DNA from: Polytrichum commune
Lineage: Eukaryota; Streptophyta; Polytrichopsida; Polytrichales; Polytrichaceae
Reading direction: 5' to 3'
Length of the DNA: 64,000 nt
NCBI GenBank assembly: GCA_950295325.1
Contig: OX485806.1
Coordinates: forward strand, 28,210,001 to 28,274,000
In this document: positions 36,782 to 47,967 of the stretch, piece by piece
Position numbering within the stretch: position 1 is the stretch's first letter
How the letters are laid out: each line of letters opens with the position of its first letter
Position numbers and translations under genes: made by a program
Notes under the pieces: generated by a model
Seen by the model: only the letters and a program-made list of their open reading frames with translations
Databases searched by the model: none
What the model was told of the DNA's origin: nothing

Positions 36782-39700
36782 GTTTTCTTTTTTTCTTTTT
36801 TTCTTTGGAACTACATATAGGATATTATGTTTACGATGCTACAAAACTTGTAAAAGATCACAAGGTAGATATTTATCAATATTTAATAATCACTAAATAA
36901 TTAGTATTAAGTAGAACTAAATAGTATTAGTTAATAATACATAATAAGTAATTTAAAAAAATTAATTATCCAATTATGTTATTAACGTGATAATTAATGT
37001 TATTAATTGTGAGTTAAATCTTTAAATAGTTAACTTGAACTTTAAGAATTTTATACTGGACTTGTGTTTGGTAATCAGCTAAATTAGATGTTGAAAATTG
37101 AGTCACATTATATTTATAGTAGGACTAACACTTACTCATGGTCCACCTATGAAAACGAGTATTAATCCACCTTCATCCACATGTCCACATAGCCATGCAA
37201 ATGGATATCGCACGTCAGTGTATATAAACATTGACGTTCCTTTTATTTGTTATTTTGATTTTGAGCTCCTTATCATTGTGGCTTCTTCCAACACTAAATT
37301 TTTGACCTTCATCTAACGAACACCTAGGTAGAAGTTGTATCTATGAGGGATGAGGGGTTTGGGTGGGTGGAAACCATTGACAACCATGTCGGTTGAAAAA
37401 TGCTTCATGCCACCATTCACACATGAACGACTCTCAGGGGGGATCACTCCCTCTTATATTCTGCATACACGTGCGCTCAGGACTTATTTATCGGGGGCTA
37501 TTTACCTTGCAGAAAAGATTATAAGGTATGGTATTTTTCAAAGTAAAGGTAATTGATTGTACTTTAAAACATCCTATCAATAATTAATTTTTTGGGGGGG
37601 ATCATTTTAAAATACCCTATTTTACTCATACTTCCAAAGAAAATTGGAAAGAAGATTGCAAATCCAACAACGCGATGAAATTTTCCCTCCCGGCACATAG
37701 GTAGAGAACATTAACTCCACATTGGATGTGTGTGTGTGTCCAGTAACGTTCAAGCTAGCCACCCTACAAAGTCATCCATCCAAGCTTTTTCAACAAAAAA
37801 GTTAACTCTTTTCATCCACTAGCACAGACCCTACCCTAGACCCGCTACCCCTAGTAATTGTTTCCACATTATTTTACATGTACTGATTAGATAAAAGAGG
37901 CCATTATATGTGATGATTGTAGTTTAGTTTTTGGCTAGGAACAAACCCAGGGAAAGAATCAGGGAAAACTTAAAAGGTGACTTTTATATCGTCTAGGTGT
38001 CACAGATAAGGTTTATTAGGAAAATACAGGTTCGGTTTACTCCTTTTCCGATGAGGATTAGCAATTAAAGTATAGGGAGAGGATAAAACTATGAAAACTC
38101 TCCAAATCAGTACATGCAATGGTGACAGTCTCTCACCTTACTCTAGGATCCCAGGTAATTGTCTGACAGTGGGTTCATTTTAATTGGACCAAGTGCGGTG
38201 CACAAACATAGGCGCAGCCATAGACAATAGCCTTGCACAAGTAATCCATTTCAGTCTCATTACCAAAGCCACGGGCACTTTGGTGTAGACCATAGTCTTT
38301 CATTAATTAATTCCCTTTTAGTGTAACTGGAAAGGTCCATGCGTTCCTTCTTTACAAATCGATTTCATTTCAAAGGTATACATTTGAGAATACGTACTGT
38401 AGCAACATAGGTTAAAGTTGTTGACTAGTCCTTCACCCTTTCGCAGCCAATGGTTTCGTTCATGGATAGGTGTCCTTTCCTACCAGAAATGAAGATGATA
38501 TATGACAAGTAGTTTCCTCTGGTAAAGACCATAGACTCTACAATCTCCAAGTGACTCGATTATCGCACCAGTATATGGTCAGAGCATTCACCTTATACAA
38601 TTAATAATATCTCCTCAAGTACGCTCTCGAAAGGATTATCGCAACAAAGATGAACAGTTAGTAAGCAACTGTAAATCCTTTCTCTCCATATTAGTTCAAT
38701 TAATCTTCTGAGTATTTGCTCTATCTCTCTTACTCTCTCAGTATCCAATAACTCATATTACAGGCGTTAATGGAACAATCATAGAGTTCACAAGATGACA
38801 TAAAGACCACGACCCTTTGAGCATTCGTAGTTTCTTCACACCATAGCCTTGCGAATCCCTCGCGCTGATTAAGACGATAATCTCTCAATCTATAATCAAA
38901 CCATACTCATGATGAGGATAATTCCTTCTCTCCTCTCTGAGAGGTTCATCTCATTGCACTCAACATTCTCTTCAAACTTAAAAACATCAATTCATTCCAA
39001 AATAGGTTATTTCCCAGTTATATTGTTGAGTCATACTCTGATCCTCAATTACACTCACAGGAATTACTTATCTCACTTGACAACATCCATAACACTTCTC
39101 TCAGAACTGAGACTTACACAAGCTTTGCATTTTATAATAATCAATCAGACCATTGATTGACAATCCAGAGACTATAGACTTGGAAAATCCAGACTTTGCT
39201 TCAACTATAATCACATAGGTTATCACTATGATTGATTTTGATTTACAATTCCAATCACACATACATAAGCACACATATTATCAAAGGAAAGATTCTCCAG
39301 TACATTCACCCTGGAGTCACTCAATTTACTCTTGAATCTCTCACATTTACAAAAGCATATATCAATTCTTAGAGTTTGGCCTCAAAAAGTCTATGGTTTT
39401 TACTTGTGGGCTATCCCAACCTCTCTTTTCTTCTTCTGTCTGGCCTTTTATATGCCCTAGCCTTCTAGGCTGCGACTAATCCTATCAGACCATAATCCTT
39501 CCAAATCACCATTCTTCAAATCTCCTAGACTATGGCCCTTTCCTAACACACCATAATGGGATACTAGTTATGTTTTACCCCTATTTACACTTTTCTTTCC
39601 TTTGGCTGTAAAAAAGTCAAAAAATTGGTTCCACAATGATATTTTACATGTAAATATGTTTCATTATTATGAAACCCCATATATTATATGTACGTTTTTT

Positions 39701-40019
39701 TTGCAAAATTTATCAACAATGAATATATTAGACCCTATTTTTCTTATTACACGTTGTTACTACGATTTTCGCCACTGACCCCCCCCCCCCCCGAGGAACG
39801 ACTACAAATTTGTTCAACTAAGGAACTCACATCGTGGGAAAGAGAAATCAAGAATATAGTTGATAACTTGTCTCCTCCTCACTACCATCTCTTATGCCCT
39901 CCCAATGGTGTTCCAACTTCCCTAGACTTCACTATTGACAAAATGGATACAATGGTCGAGGGCTTTACCTTTAGTGTTACTCTAACCTCCCCACTACATT
40001 CCATGATTTTTTTTTTCTT

Positions 40020-40240
40020 TATTTTTTTATAATTTTTATTTTGAGACAGAAGGCCGACAGGCCAACGCCAAAGCACAGGAGGCAGTTGACCACTTGGCAA
40101 GTTTTCCGTCAAGTAGAGAGGAGATTTCATAGCCGGGATTCGAACCGCCAACCTCTTCCTTGAGATTTGGGTATCTCTCCACCATCATCCGGTAGTTTAA
40201 GGTCATCTCGGACCGCATTCCATGAACTTTTAACTCGTTC
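40020..40240 (-). mobile_element. SINE-like element with tRNA-type B box
   Basis: On the minus strand the segment reads GAGGTTGGCGGTTCGAATCC at about 40142-40162, containing a perfect pol III B-box core (GGTTCGAATCC). It then runs about 130 bp to an A-rich tail ending in AAAAAT/AAAAAA at about 40015-40045. The A box, expected 30-50 bp upstream, is weak (a GATGATGGTGGAGAG phrase). The surrounding sequence does not fold as a tRNA acceptor/anticodon body, so this is a tRNA-derived SINE relic rather than a tRNA gene. Confidence 0.5.
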
Positions 40241-42424
40241 TCGCCTATGTGTAACAAACTTAAATTTATGAGCCACAAAGCATTGCATGTGCATTGTATG
40301 CTTGATTCTCTAACCCACTTGTGTGCTAACTCAAACGTTGGTTGAGAACTTTAAAGCTACTTTACACAATGGTCAAGGGTTGTGATCAAGAAATTGTAAG
40401 GGTCTTTGAGACTCATCCAAAGGTTGTATCATGGGAAAAATAAAAATAAATTATAAACTGAATTTTGTGTGGTGACGGGCTTTAGGTGTAGTTTAAAGGC
40501 ATATGCGACCGGTTAGTCAACCAAATACCCACCACGTATTAGCAGTTGACTAATGTTAAAACTTTGATACCCACGAGTTTGTTCCTTGATACAATTATCA
40601 TTGTTGATGTCGCTTATTGGTTCCATGCATTCGCCTTATATACCGATCCAACATTCATCTTGACTCACGAGACTCAAAAGTCTTGGTAAATCAAAATTCA
40701 AAAATTGAGGTCCAACAGTGACGCGTGTAGAAGAGTATATTGTATCTTACTCATTGTCTTAAGTCTTACGTTTAGGCTTGGGATTCGCGGTGTCTATGTC
40801 AACTCATCCATCCTAGTTGAAGGGGCTCTATCAAAAAAAATTCCCCACAAGATTGAGGGTTGATTAATTCTAATTTGACACAGCTGGACTAATATGGGGT
40901 ATTTGACTCTATTTCCGAAGTCAAATTGTCTTAAAATATACACATTTACAAGCTATAATGCAATTCACTTTGTTTTCACCTTTGCAATCCCACACATCCC
41001 TAGCCTTGTGTTTTTAGGCTGAATCAAATTCGGTACATGTGTCTCACTTAGTAAGTTTCCGAAAATTTTCATGCAAGCACATTGAAGGAAATGCAACTTG
41101 TACTCTTTGTGTAAGTCTCCGTTGTACACCAAACTACGCAAGTTGAGCTTCATAAGCCACGGTTGTAAAGGTGAGGAGGGTTCTAGGTAAACTCCGAGAT
41201 AAACATTCACAACACCTACCAATGGAGAGGGTGAAAACGATGAATACTATATACATCCTGGTGATTATGATTTTCAGTCAATTTGACACCTAATCGACGT
41301 CAAAGTTCTTGAACTAGTTTAATAAAAGATTGATGTAGAATGATTCGGTAATAAATCTATAGGGAACATGTTTATCCTACACCCCCAATGGTAGGTGGTG
41401 GGAAACAAAATTTTGAAGTGGGTATCGGGACTCACGCAGTTGGCAAAAAGACTATGCCTCCTCAGGGGGGGGGGTTGACTTAGATATGGTGTAGTTTATT
41501 ATTTGTACCTGAAACTTTGAATTCGTTTAGTGGTAATATATGATGGAAATAAACCTGGTATATTGGATTATAACTAATATAAGGTGTTATATAACATGTC
41601 CAACTTAGTTATTTTTAGAAATAATACACCGTGTGGGAAAAATTAACTTCATGTTGATAATAGAGCATTTGTGTGTTGTTTGTGCCATTGAGTATGTAAT
41701 GGCAACATGTTTGAAACCTAAGTTACTGAAACTTAGAAATTATGGTCGTCAATACAAAAGCAACTGTCATTTGGAAGTCAATGTTTCCTAATGTCATTCC
41801 TTGATAACTTAGTCTTAGTTTCGGCACTCAAGTTGTTGGATATTATATGTCTTCACACTTTAGATTTCATTTCTCAATTTAGTTCAATTCATTACAATAA
41901 ATTAAGGGGCTGAAAAAATATCCCCCTTCACAATTTGTAAGTAACTATATGGACTCATATAACACCATGAATTAGATAATTATTAGGTAATTAAAAAATC
42001 CAAAATAATGAGTCCAGACCATCAAAATACCCCTTACAATTATACCCCTGAGTTGCACATAACATATGACCCTTTCCAAAGAATCACCCCCTCCCCCAAC
42101 TACGCCATGCAAGGCATGTACATTTATATACTATTTAATATGACAAGTTTGCTATATGTATATGTCAATTTTTATCATGTGAAGTAAACTATATTATATA
42201 CATTTCATTTCAAGCTATGTACTTGTACCTTATTTGTGATAGTGAAGTGTGTTGTGGAAATAGTTATTATAGTACCACATAACTCCAAATAGTGAGAAAT
42301 AAGTACTAGGAACATATTGAAGCGTACTCATATTCTCTTTATTTGGCTCTATCATGGCCGCAACTTATGTTCATTCATTCATTGCAGAGTGTAGTAAGGT
42401 AGACAAATCTTACTCAAACACAAG
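40240..42424. other. gene-free interval
   Basis: No protein-like frame. A G run sits near 41466. The composition is AT-rich throughout. Confidence 0.5.
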
Positions 42425-42935
42425 CCTTAGGGCCACTTCACACACAAGACTGAGAGCCCGTGACCATTACACTTCATGCACTCTCATTGGTGGAAAAGGC
42501 GGGGTCGGTCCAAGTTTGCTTCACACTGCGCTTGAGGGACCAACGGAGTATGTGAATGCAAGATGGATGTAAAGTTTACATGGATTCCTACATGGCATCC
42601 AATGGATCATGTTTCATGGTCACTTGGACTATTTTCAAAAACCGCCTTTTGGAGGTAGGCCTAACACAAAACCGGGAGACCATGTCACTCCGAACGCTCA
42701 CAACCGTTGGTTTATTCTATTTTATCATGTGTGAGGGCCCGCATGAATAAAAATTCATTAGAATAGCATTTGGTTGAGGGCCTAGTCACATATGACGTTA
42801 CACTACATTTGAGGGTCCATGACCACACTACATGATTTTGGAGGTGTGTTGGGACCATGGCCTTTGGAAGCTTTCTTTTGGGCTCTCACAATTTCATGGT
42901 CACAGCTCTTGGCTCATGTGTGAAGTGGCCTTTAG
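42425..42935. repeat. fold-back element, about 80-bp arms
   Basis: The left arm (about 42428-42510) has GGGCCACTTCACACACAAG, GAGAGCCCGTGACCATTAC and GGTCGGTCC. The reverse complement of about 42850-42930 has AGGCCACTTCACACATGAG, CTGTGACCATGAAATTG and GGCCATGGTCCC in the same order. The loop is about 340 bp without coding content. A decayed fold-back MITE is likely. Confidence 0.55.
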
Positions 42936-44560
42936 TGAAACACCTACTTTTCGGTGAAAAATAGTCCTTTTTCTTTCTCTCATCTGTGCCCCCCCCCCCC
43001 AAAAAAAAAAGAGAGAGAAAGAAAGAAAGAAAGAAAACTAACACTCCTAATAAGTACATGTAGTATAACTTGACCGTTTCCAAGGTCATTTTGGGGCCTT
43101 AGAACACGTTCATCAATATATTGGGATAAAGTACTATATCATGCCAAGGTTCAATTCAACAATTCATTTGTTGGGATACCCCAAAAGTCAATGCTAAAAT
43201 GCTAATCACTTTGTTCACATTGGGTTCACACCTATAGAACCACTCAAAAAGATCATATACATGTGATTTGAAAATTCATCATGAATCAACATTTTTTCAC
43301 CTTGATCTCATTCTTGTGTCGTTGAATTTGTACAAGTTTTGCAAATTAATTAGAGTTTTCTTTTCGTTTGTAATTATTTTCTAGAATTTACAGCATATGA
43401 GAAGAGATCGAACGTCTTGAATGAAATCATAGTAGGGCCATCTACTAGTTAGAAAATTCATTTTAAAGGAAAGTAACAAGGTTAGTGACATGATTAAATT
43501 TGGGCTCTCCCAACCAGATTATGGAGTTTGTGTTTTTGTCTAGTGTTATCAGTTATCAAGGTTTTGTGGGTTAGTTTGGATTCTTAGTAACTTTTGGAAA
43601 GGAAGTGTTTCTAAATTATTTTGATGGAGATTGAGAACAATCATCCTTATTCCAGTTGTATGAATGTCATGAATTGCAACATTCTCCTATGTCATCTCCT
43701 TTAAAGGTCTTTATTAGAATCTTATACTACATGGTTGAACCGAGTTGGAACTTGCAGGCTTTTAGGCCTTGAGGCAACTAGCTTGACATTGGATGGTATT
43801 AACATACGATTCCAACATACTAGATGCCTCCCCTAAAACATCCACTCCGCCCAAAACCAACAACCCTAAAACCTTGTAGCATAAGTACGCACTCATTTAG
43901 TGAATGTCCACCACTTAACATCAACCTCATGTGTTGATTTTGGACTAGCTACCAGATAAAACTACAAACCCTTCTAATTTTTGCGTATATACGGCATTAA
44001 GAAAGATATGCTTTGATGCATTGGAATTCCTTATCAATCGCTAATGAGAATCACTTAGGAAAAAAAGAAAAAAGAGAGTACTTAATGTGCGGCATTTTAG
44101 TGCCCTCTACTTTGCTAGATACCTTGCTCTTGCATCTTCCAAATCAACCCGTGTTAGAAAGAGTAGGAAGCCACTTGTTTTCCCTATTGTGCACATGGCC
44201 CTCACTTCACTTGCTCATGTGCATGCTCCTTTGATTCTCATTTCTAGAGCACTTGTCCCTTTTGGGGTTAATAGAATCCTAACAATAAATAAGTACACTA
44301 AATAGGTACAATGAGATGCTCAGAATGCCGCGCAAGGAGACTCAGATTCATATTGAGCTCCCAACATCCCACTGTTATATTATGAGGGCCCACGTCTCTA
44401 AGTAATATTATGGACATAACACTAACACAAACAGAAGAAATTGACCTTTCCACCAATTTAATCAATAAAGTCCTAACTTGAAAGAAATCATAAAATATTA
44501 AGCTTCCCATCACCTACTACTTAAGCAACTACCTAGTATATTATGCAACTTGGATGGCCC
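42936..44560. other. gene-free interval
   Basis: Contains a C10/A10 junction followed by (GA)n and (GAAA)n runs at about 42990-43036. No gene recognised. Confidence 0.5.
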
Positions 44561-45330
44561 ACGATAATCAGGGTCAACGCCGAGGGGCCCATTGGCCACC
44601 CGCAATACATCTCCACCGCACAATCCTTGGCTCAGCTCCAATCTCAGCCGTCCAATCGCCCCCCGCTTAATCGGTGACTTCGTCTGTTGTTACCGATCGT
44701 GTTGCATCGCACGTCGAAGCGTTGTGATCGATCTTTTTTTTCCCTTTCTTTTATTTCCATTGAGGGAGTATGCATGGAATACCAGGAGCTCTGCACAGAT
44801 GTCGCCACGTTCGCGATCTCCATCCCTTGATGCATGGCTTCATTCGTGATACTATTAGTTAGGACTGCCTCTGAATGCATGCGCGGAAAGAAAACATTTA
44901 GCTTATGTGCAAAAGGAAATTCTCCAGAATGTAGGAAATGGCAGGTTCAGGTTCGGGTTGTGGTGGTGCTTATGCGGCGTGCAGGCTGGAGGTGGTGGGT
45001 TCGATGCTGTCGTGGTCTCTGCCAAGATTTACTTCAGGTGGAGTCGTGGCAAGAAGGTTTGGATTAATTGCCACGGGATGATGAACAGGGTGCAGGTCAT
45101 GTGGTGGAAGGAGATGATGGAGTAATGATTCTGGCTATTCATGTCAGGGTGATGGTGTGGAGAGAAGTGGAACTGGTGGAGATTAGCTACGGCTCCCTCG
45201 CTTCTTGCGAGGGTTTTTCATGTTCGGCAAGTTTTTTTGCATTTCTGTGATTAACGTCGACGTTCGGTGTTTCATGAGTGGGAGGAGGAGAGGTCTTACA
45301 TTTTACATTTCACATCATATGCAGAGAGCT
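44560..45330 (+). promoter_or_regulatory. G+C-rich segment, possible distal promoter or leader of the GT61 gene
   Basis: Composition changes at about 44560 to G+C-richer DNA with a CTCAGCCGTCCAATCG phrase typical of plant gene-proximal DNA, then purine-rich DNA. Frames here (for example 44834-45067) are not protein-like. The next gene on this strand starts at 47968, so a link is only positional. Confidence 0.25.
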
Positions 45331-45337
45331 TCAGGGC

Positions 45338-46230
45338 ACATTGATGGAGTAGACGATGAAGATGCTTGTGCTATAGTGTAAGAATGGTCATCATCACCAG
45401 ATATTTCCCGCATGAGACTCCTAGTGTTGGAAGTGGTGGAAATCGGCTAGGGCTCCCTAGGTTCATGCCAAGGTTTTTCCAAGTTTTTGGCAAGTGTTTG
45501 GCATTTCTGTGAATGTCGACATTCCGTGTTTCATTAGTGTGAGGAGAAGTTTCACATTTCACATCTCACACCATATGCAGAGTGCTTCCGGGCGTCCTGA
45601 TGGAGTAGACGATGGAGATGTTTATGCTGTAGTATTTAACGGTCATCATCACCAGATATTTGCCGCGGAAGACTCCTAGTAGTGGAAGTGGTGGAAAACT
45701 GGCTTCGTGCATGTGGACTTTGGAACTTGACAGTTGGCGTTTCACGAGGGGGACGAGGAGAGGTTTCACATTTCACATTTCAAACCATATGCGGAGAGCT
45801 TAAGGGCACTTTGATGAAAAAGACGAGATCATTATGCTGCTGCTGTATTTTGTAATTGACGGTGATCATCGCCACGTTTTTGCGGCATATCGAACCTGCT
45901 TCATCTGTTGGGCGTGTTGATGGTCACCTTCATATGCGTAGATTTGCAATGGAAGAGTGTCGAGTGATCAGTGGTGGAAATTAAGGCTCGCTGTTTTCAT
46001 GCGAAGGCTTTTGTTCAGCCGGGTTTTTGCATTTCGACTTTTAGATCTGGTCGACTTTCAGCGTTCCACGAGTAGGACGAGGAGAAGTTTCACAATTCAC
46101 ATTTCACACAGCATGCAGAGAGAGATGCAGAGCACCTTGATGGAATAGACGAGATCGACGTGCCGCTCCTGTAGTGTACAACGGTGATCATCACCAGGTT
46201 TTTGCGGCATAAAACCCAGCCATCAACACT
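45338..46230. repeat. tandem array E, four diverged units of about 215-325 bp
   Basis: A 'TTGATGGAGTAGACGA-GA' block followed by 'GGTCATCATCACCAG-TATTT' and 'GCGGCA/GCGGAA' starts at about 45338, 45597, 45811 and 46137. Between blocks, 'GGAAGTGGTGGAAA' and 'GAGGAGAAGTTTCACATTTCAC' segments also repeat (the latter in parts). A partial unit may begin before 45330 and another lie at 46315-46350. Confidence 0.75.
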
Positions 46231-47320
46231 TCTTGACGAGTGTTGATGGTATATTAAGCGGTATATTAAGTGTTGATGGTATATGTGTAGAATTGCAACC
46301 CGCGAGGAGTGAGTGATCATCAGCAGGCAACGTTTGCCACGGCATAGAAGGTTGTGGGTACCTCTGGGTTTATAAGGAGGACAGCTTGTACCGAAAGAAG
46401 GCTTAACGAGTAATCTGCATCAAGGTCTACCAGAGCGGCAGGTGGGTATAACATTACATTTATGCACGGGTTCATTATTCTCTTGAAATTGGAAGCACGG
46501 TGCAAGTTTTTCTCTCCTTGTTTGAAGTTTGCTTCGAGGATGAGTTTGGTCAAAGACGAAGAGTGTAAGGTGAAGTCGACTCCTCCCGACTTAGTGTAAC
46601 AACTTCAGCGTTCGAGAAGTCGATTTCAGGTTCTGCGGTGGAAAGAATGTTCACATTCTCTGTTAAGTGAAGTCGAGCAGTTAATTTACTCCGAAAAACC
46701 AGCGTCGACTATGAACTAAATTGATAGAATTGCTCACTTGAATAATAAAATGTTTGTGAAGAGTTGCAGAGTCATTACTCGATTTCTCTTAGAAATTTAT
46801 GGCTATCCCGTCATGTCGTCCTAACCTGCAAAGAAGTTGCAAAGTGGGGTACACAGATAGAGTCTTGGAGTCATTACCGGTTTTAATACTCCTGCACAGC
46901 TTTCGGCTCATTGAAAACACTAACAAATGCTTTCACACAAGACAATTCGCTTGGTCGATCATAGAAACGTATTAAAGCACACGTCAAGGTCTTCAACAAA
47001 GTGCCTGCACACTCACAAAGTAGAAAAGGGTATAACAAAGTAGCGCCAGGGGCGAAACATTAGCAATTTAGGCACCTCAATTTAGCCAGAAAGTATGACT
47101 GAATCGTGCATTTTGCGATTGTTTGGGGTTCGTTGAGTAAGAATCCATTCATCTAAATACCATTCTCACCCAGTTCACCCCAGAATTTATCCTGGTAAAT
47201 TCCACACAGGCAAGAACCAGTTGAGTCAAGAACCTCAATGGCGTTCGCCAGTAGGTATCCTTATATTTCCTGTAGGTAACGGCAGTATATTTCTTGAGTG
47301 CACAATATGGCGGTTCTCAA
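46230..47320. other. gene-free interval before the GT61 gene
   Basis: No frame with convincing composition. A minus frame at 46320-46553 lies partly in array E sequence. This may be GT61 promoter or leader DNA. Confidence 0.4.
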
Positions 47321-47321
47321 C

Positions 47322-47726
47322 TTAAGCTTCCAACAAGAAAATTTGCATCCGGTTCACCTTGAGGTAGGCTTCTGCTGTTGACCTTGAGATTTTGTAGAAA
47401 GGTATACCTTCCATAACAAGGTCAGGGCTGCCGCCATGAATCTTCCGACCATTCTCACCTGGTAAGTTAAGTGTGCCAAACTTCCAAGCGAGATGATTCA
47501 ACGGAGTGTTTTCGCGGCATAATTTGAATGACAATGTGATAGTGTCTTCTTCCGTAGCATGTAAGTTGATTATCTTGATTTTCTGGGTGCTGAAGTTGTT
47601 AAACAAAACGAAAGAGTTTCGATACAGCATGACTCGGTCTAAGAGGACAATCGTAGACATGATTGCCTCACATCCAAGTAGCCTCTGTGAGTTATGTAGA
47701 ACCATACTGGCATTGATGAATTCCAT
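47322..47726 (-). CDS. possible hypothetical protein, 134 residues, divergent from GT61
   Basis: An uninterrupted ATG-started frame with mixed, protein-like composition. It has a hydrophobic/charged alternating N-half containing VLLDRVMLYRNSFVLFNNFS and a second half containing NLPGENGRKIHGG and IPFYKISRSTAEAYL. I do not recognise a family. The opposite strand also has an open frame, so the coding case is weak. It lies about 120 bp from the probable leader exon of the GT61 gene and points away from it, so a shared promoter is possible if it is real. It could instead be conserved leader DNA of that gene. Confidence 0.3.
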   Translation of the reverse strand: MEFINASMVLHNSQRLLGCEAIMSTIVLLDRVMLYRNSFVLFNNFSTQKIKIINLHATEEDTITLSFKLCRENTPLNHLAWKFGTLNLPGENGRKIHGGSPDLVMEGIPFYKISRSTAEAYLKVNRMQIFLLEA

Positions 47727-47967
47727 TGACAGAGCGCCTTAGCATGTTCGGGATGGTGCAATCAGTGGTTGATTTGACATACAGATCAATCTTCCACTCA
47801 CTAGACTGTGGTTGTTTGCGTGGTGATTGATGATGTTTTTCACAGCTTTTGGACTATGGAGTAGATTCTCTATCTGCTTGGTCTGGCTCTTTCATTACCC
47901 GTCACAGGCATTGGAGAACAGTAGACAAAATTTCAAGGTTCGGGAAGGACCTTCGACATCCTGCACA

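Larger units (their letters stand above)
34274..40015. other. serpin 3' UTR followed by gene-free DNA
   Basis: The first 300-500 bases are likely the serpin 3' UTR. After that no frame has protein-like composition. The stretch holds an (AT)n run at 36522-36553, a (GT)n run at 36755-36781, short A/G/C homopolymers (C run near 39780) and AT-rich DNA. The block at about 38100-39600 differs from its surroundings (fewer A/T runs, many short 'CATAGNCT' phrases) and could be a decayed LTR or a non-coding transcript; I cannot decide. Confidence 0.5.

Noticed and set aside
38100-39600. A complete LTR retrotransposon
   Set aside because: No paired LTRs, primer-binding site or pol motifs could be read.
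40142-40162. tRNA gene
   Set aside because: B box present, but no acceptor stem, anticodon arm or discriminator structure around it.
47506-47742. Plus-strand frame opposite the 47322-47726 frame
   Set aside because: Shorter, no features, and only one of the two strands can be coding; composition favours the minus frame.
47830-47967. Upstream start for the GT61 protein
   Set aside because: A splice acceptor lies at 47845 and the downstream ATG gives the short basic tail and anchor expected of Golgi enzymes. Not excluded without transcripts.
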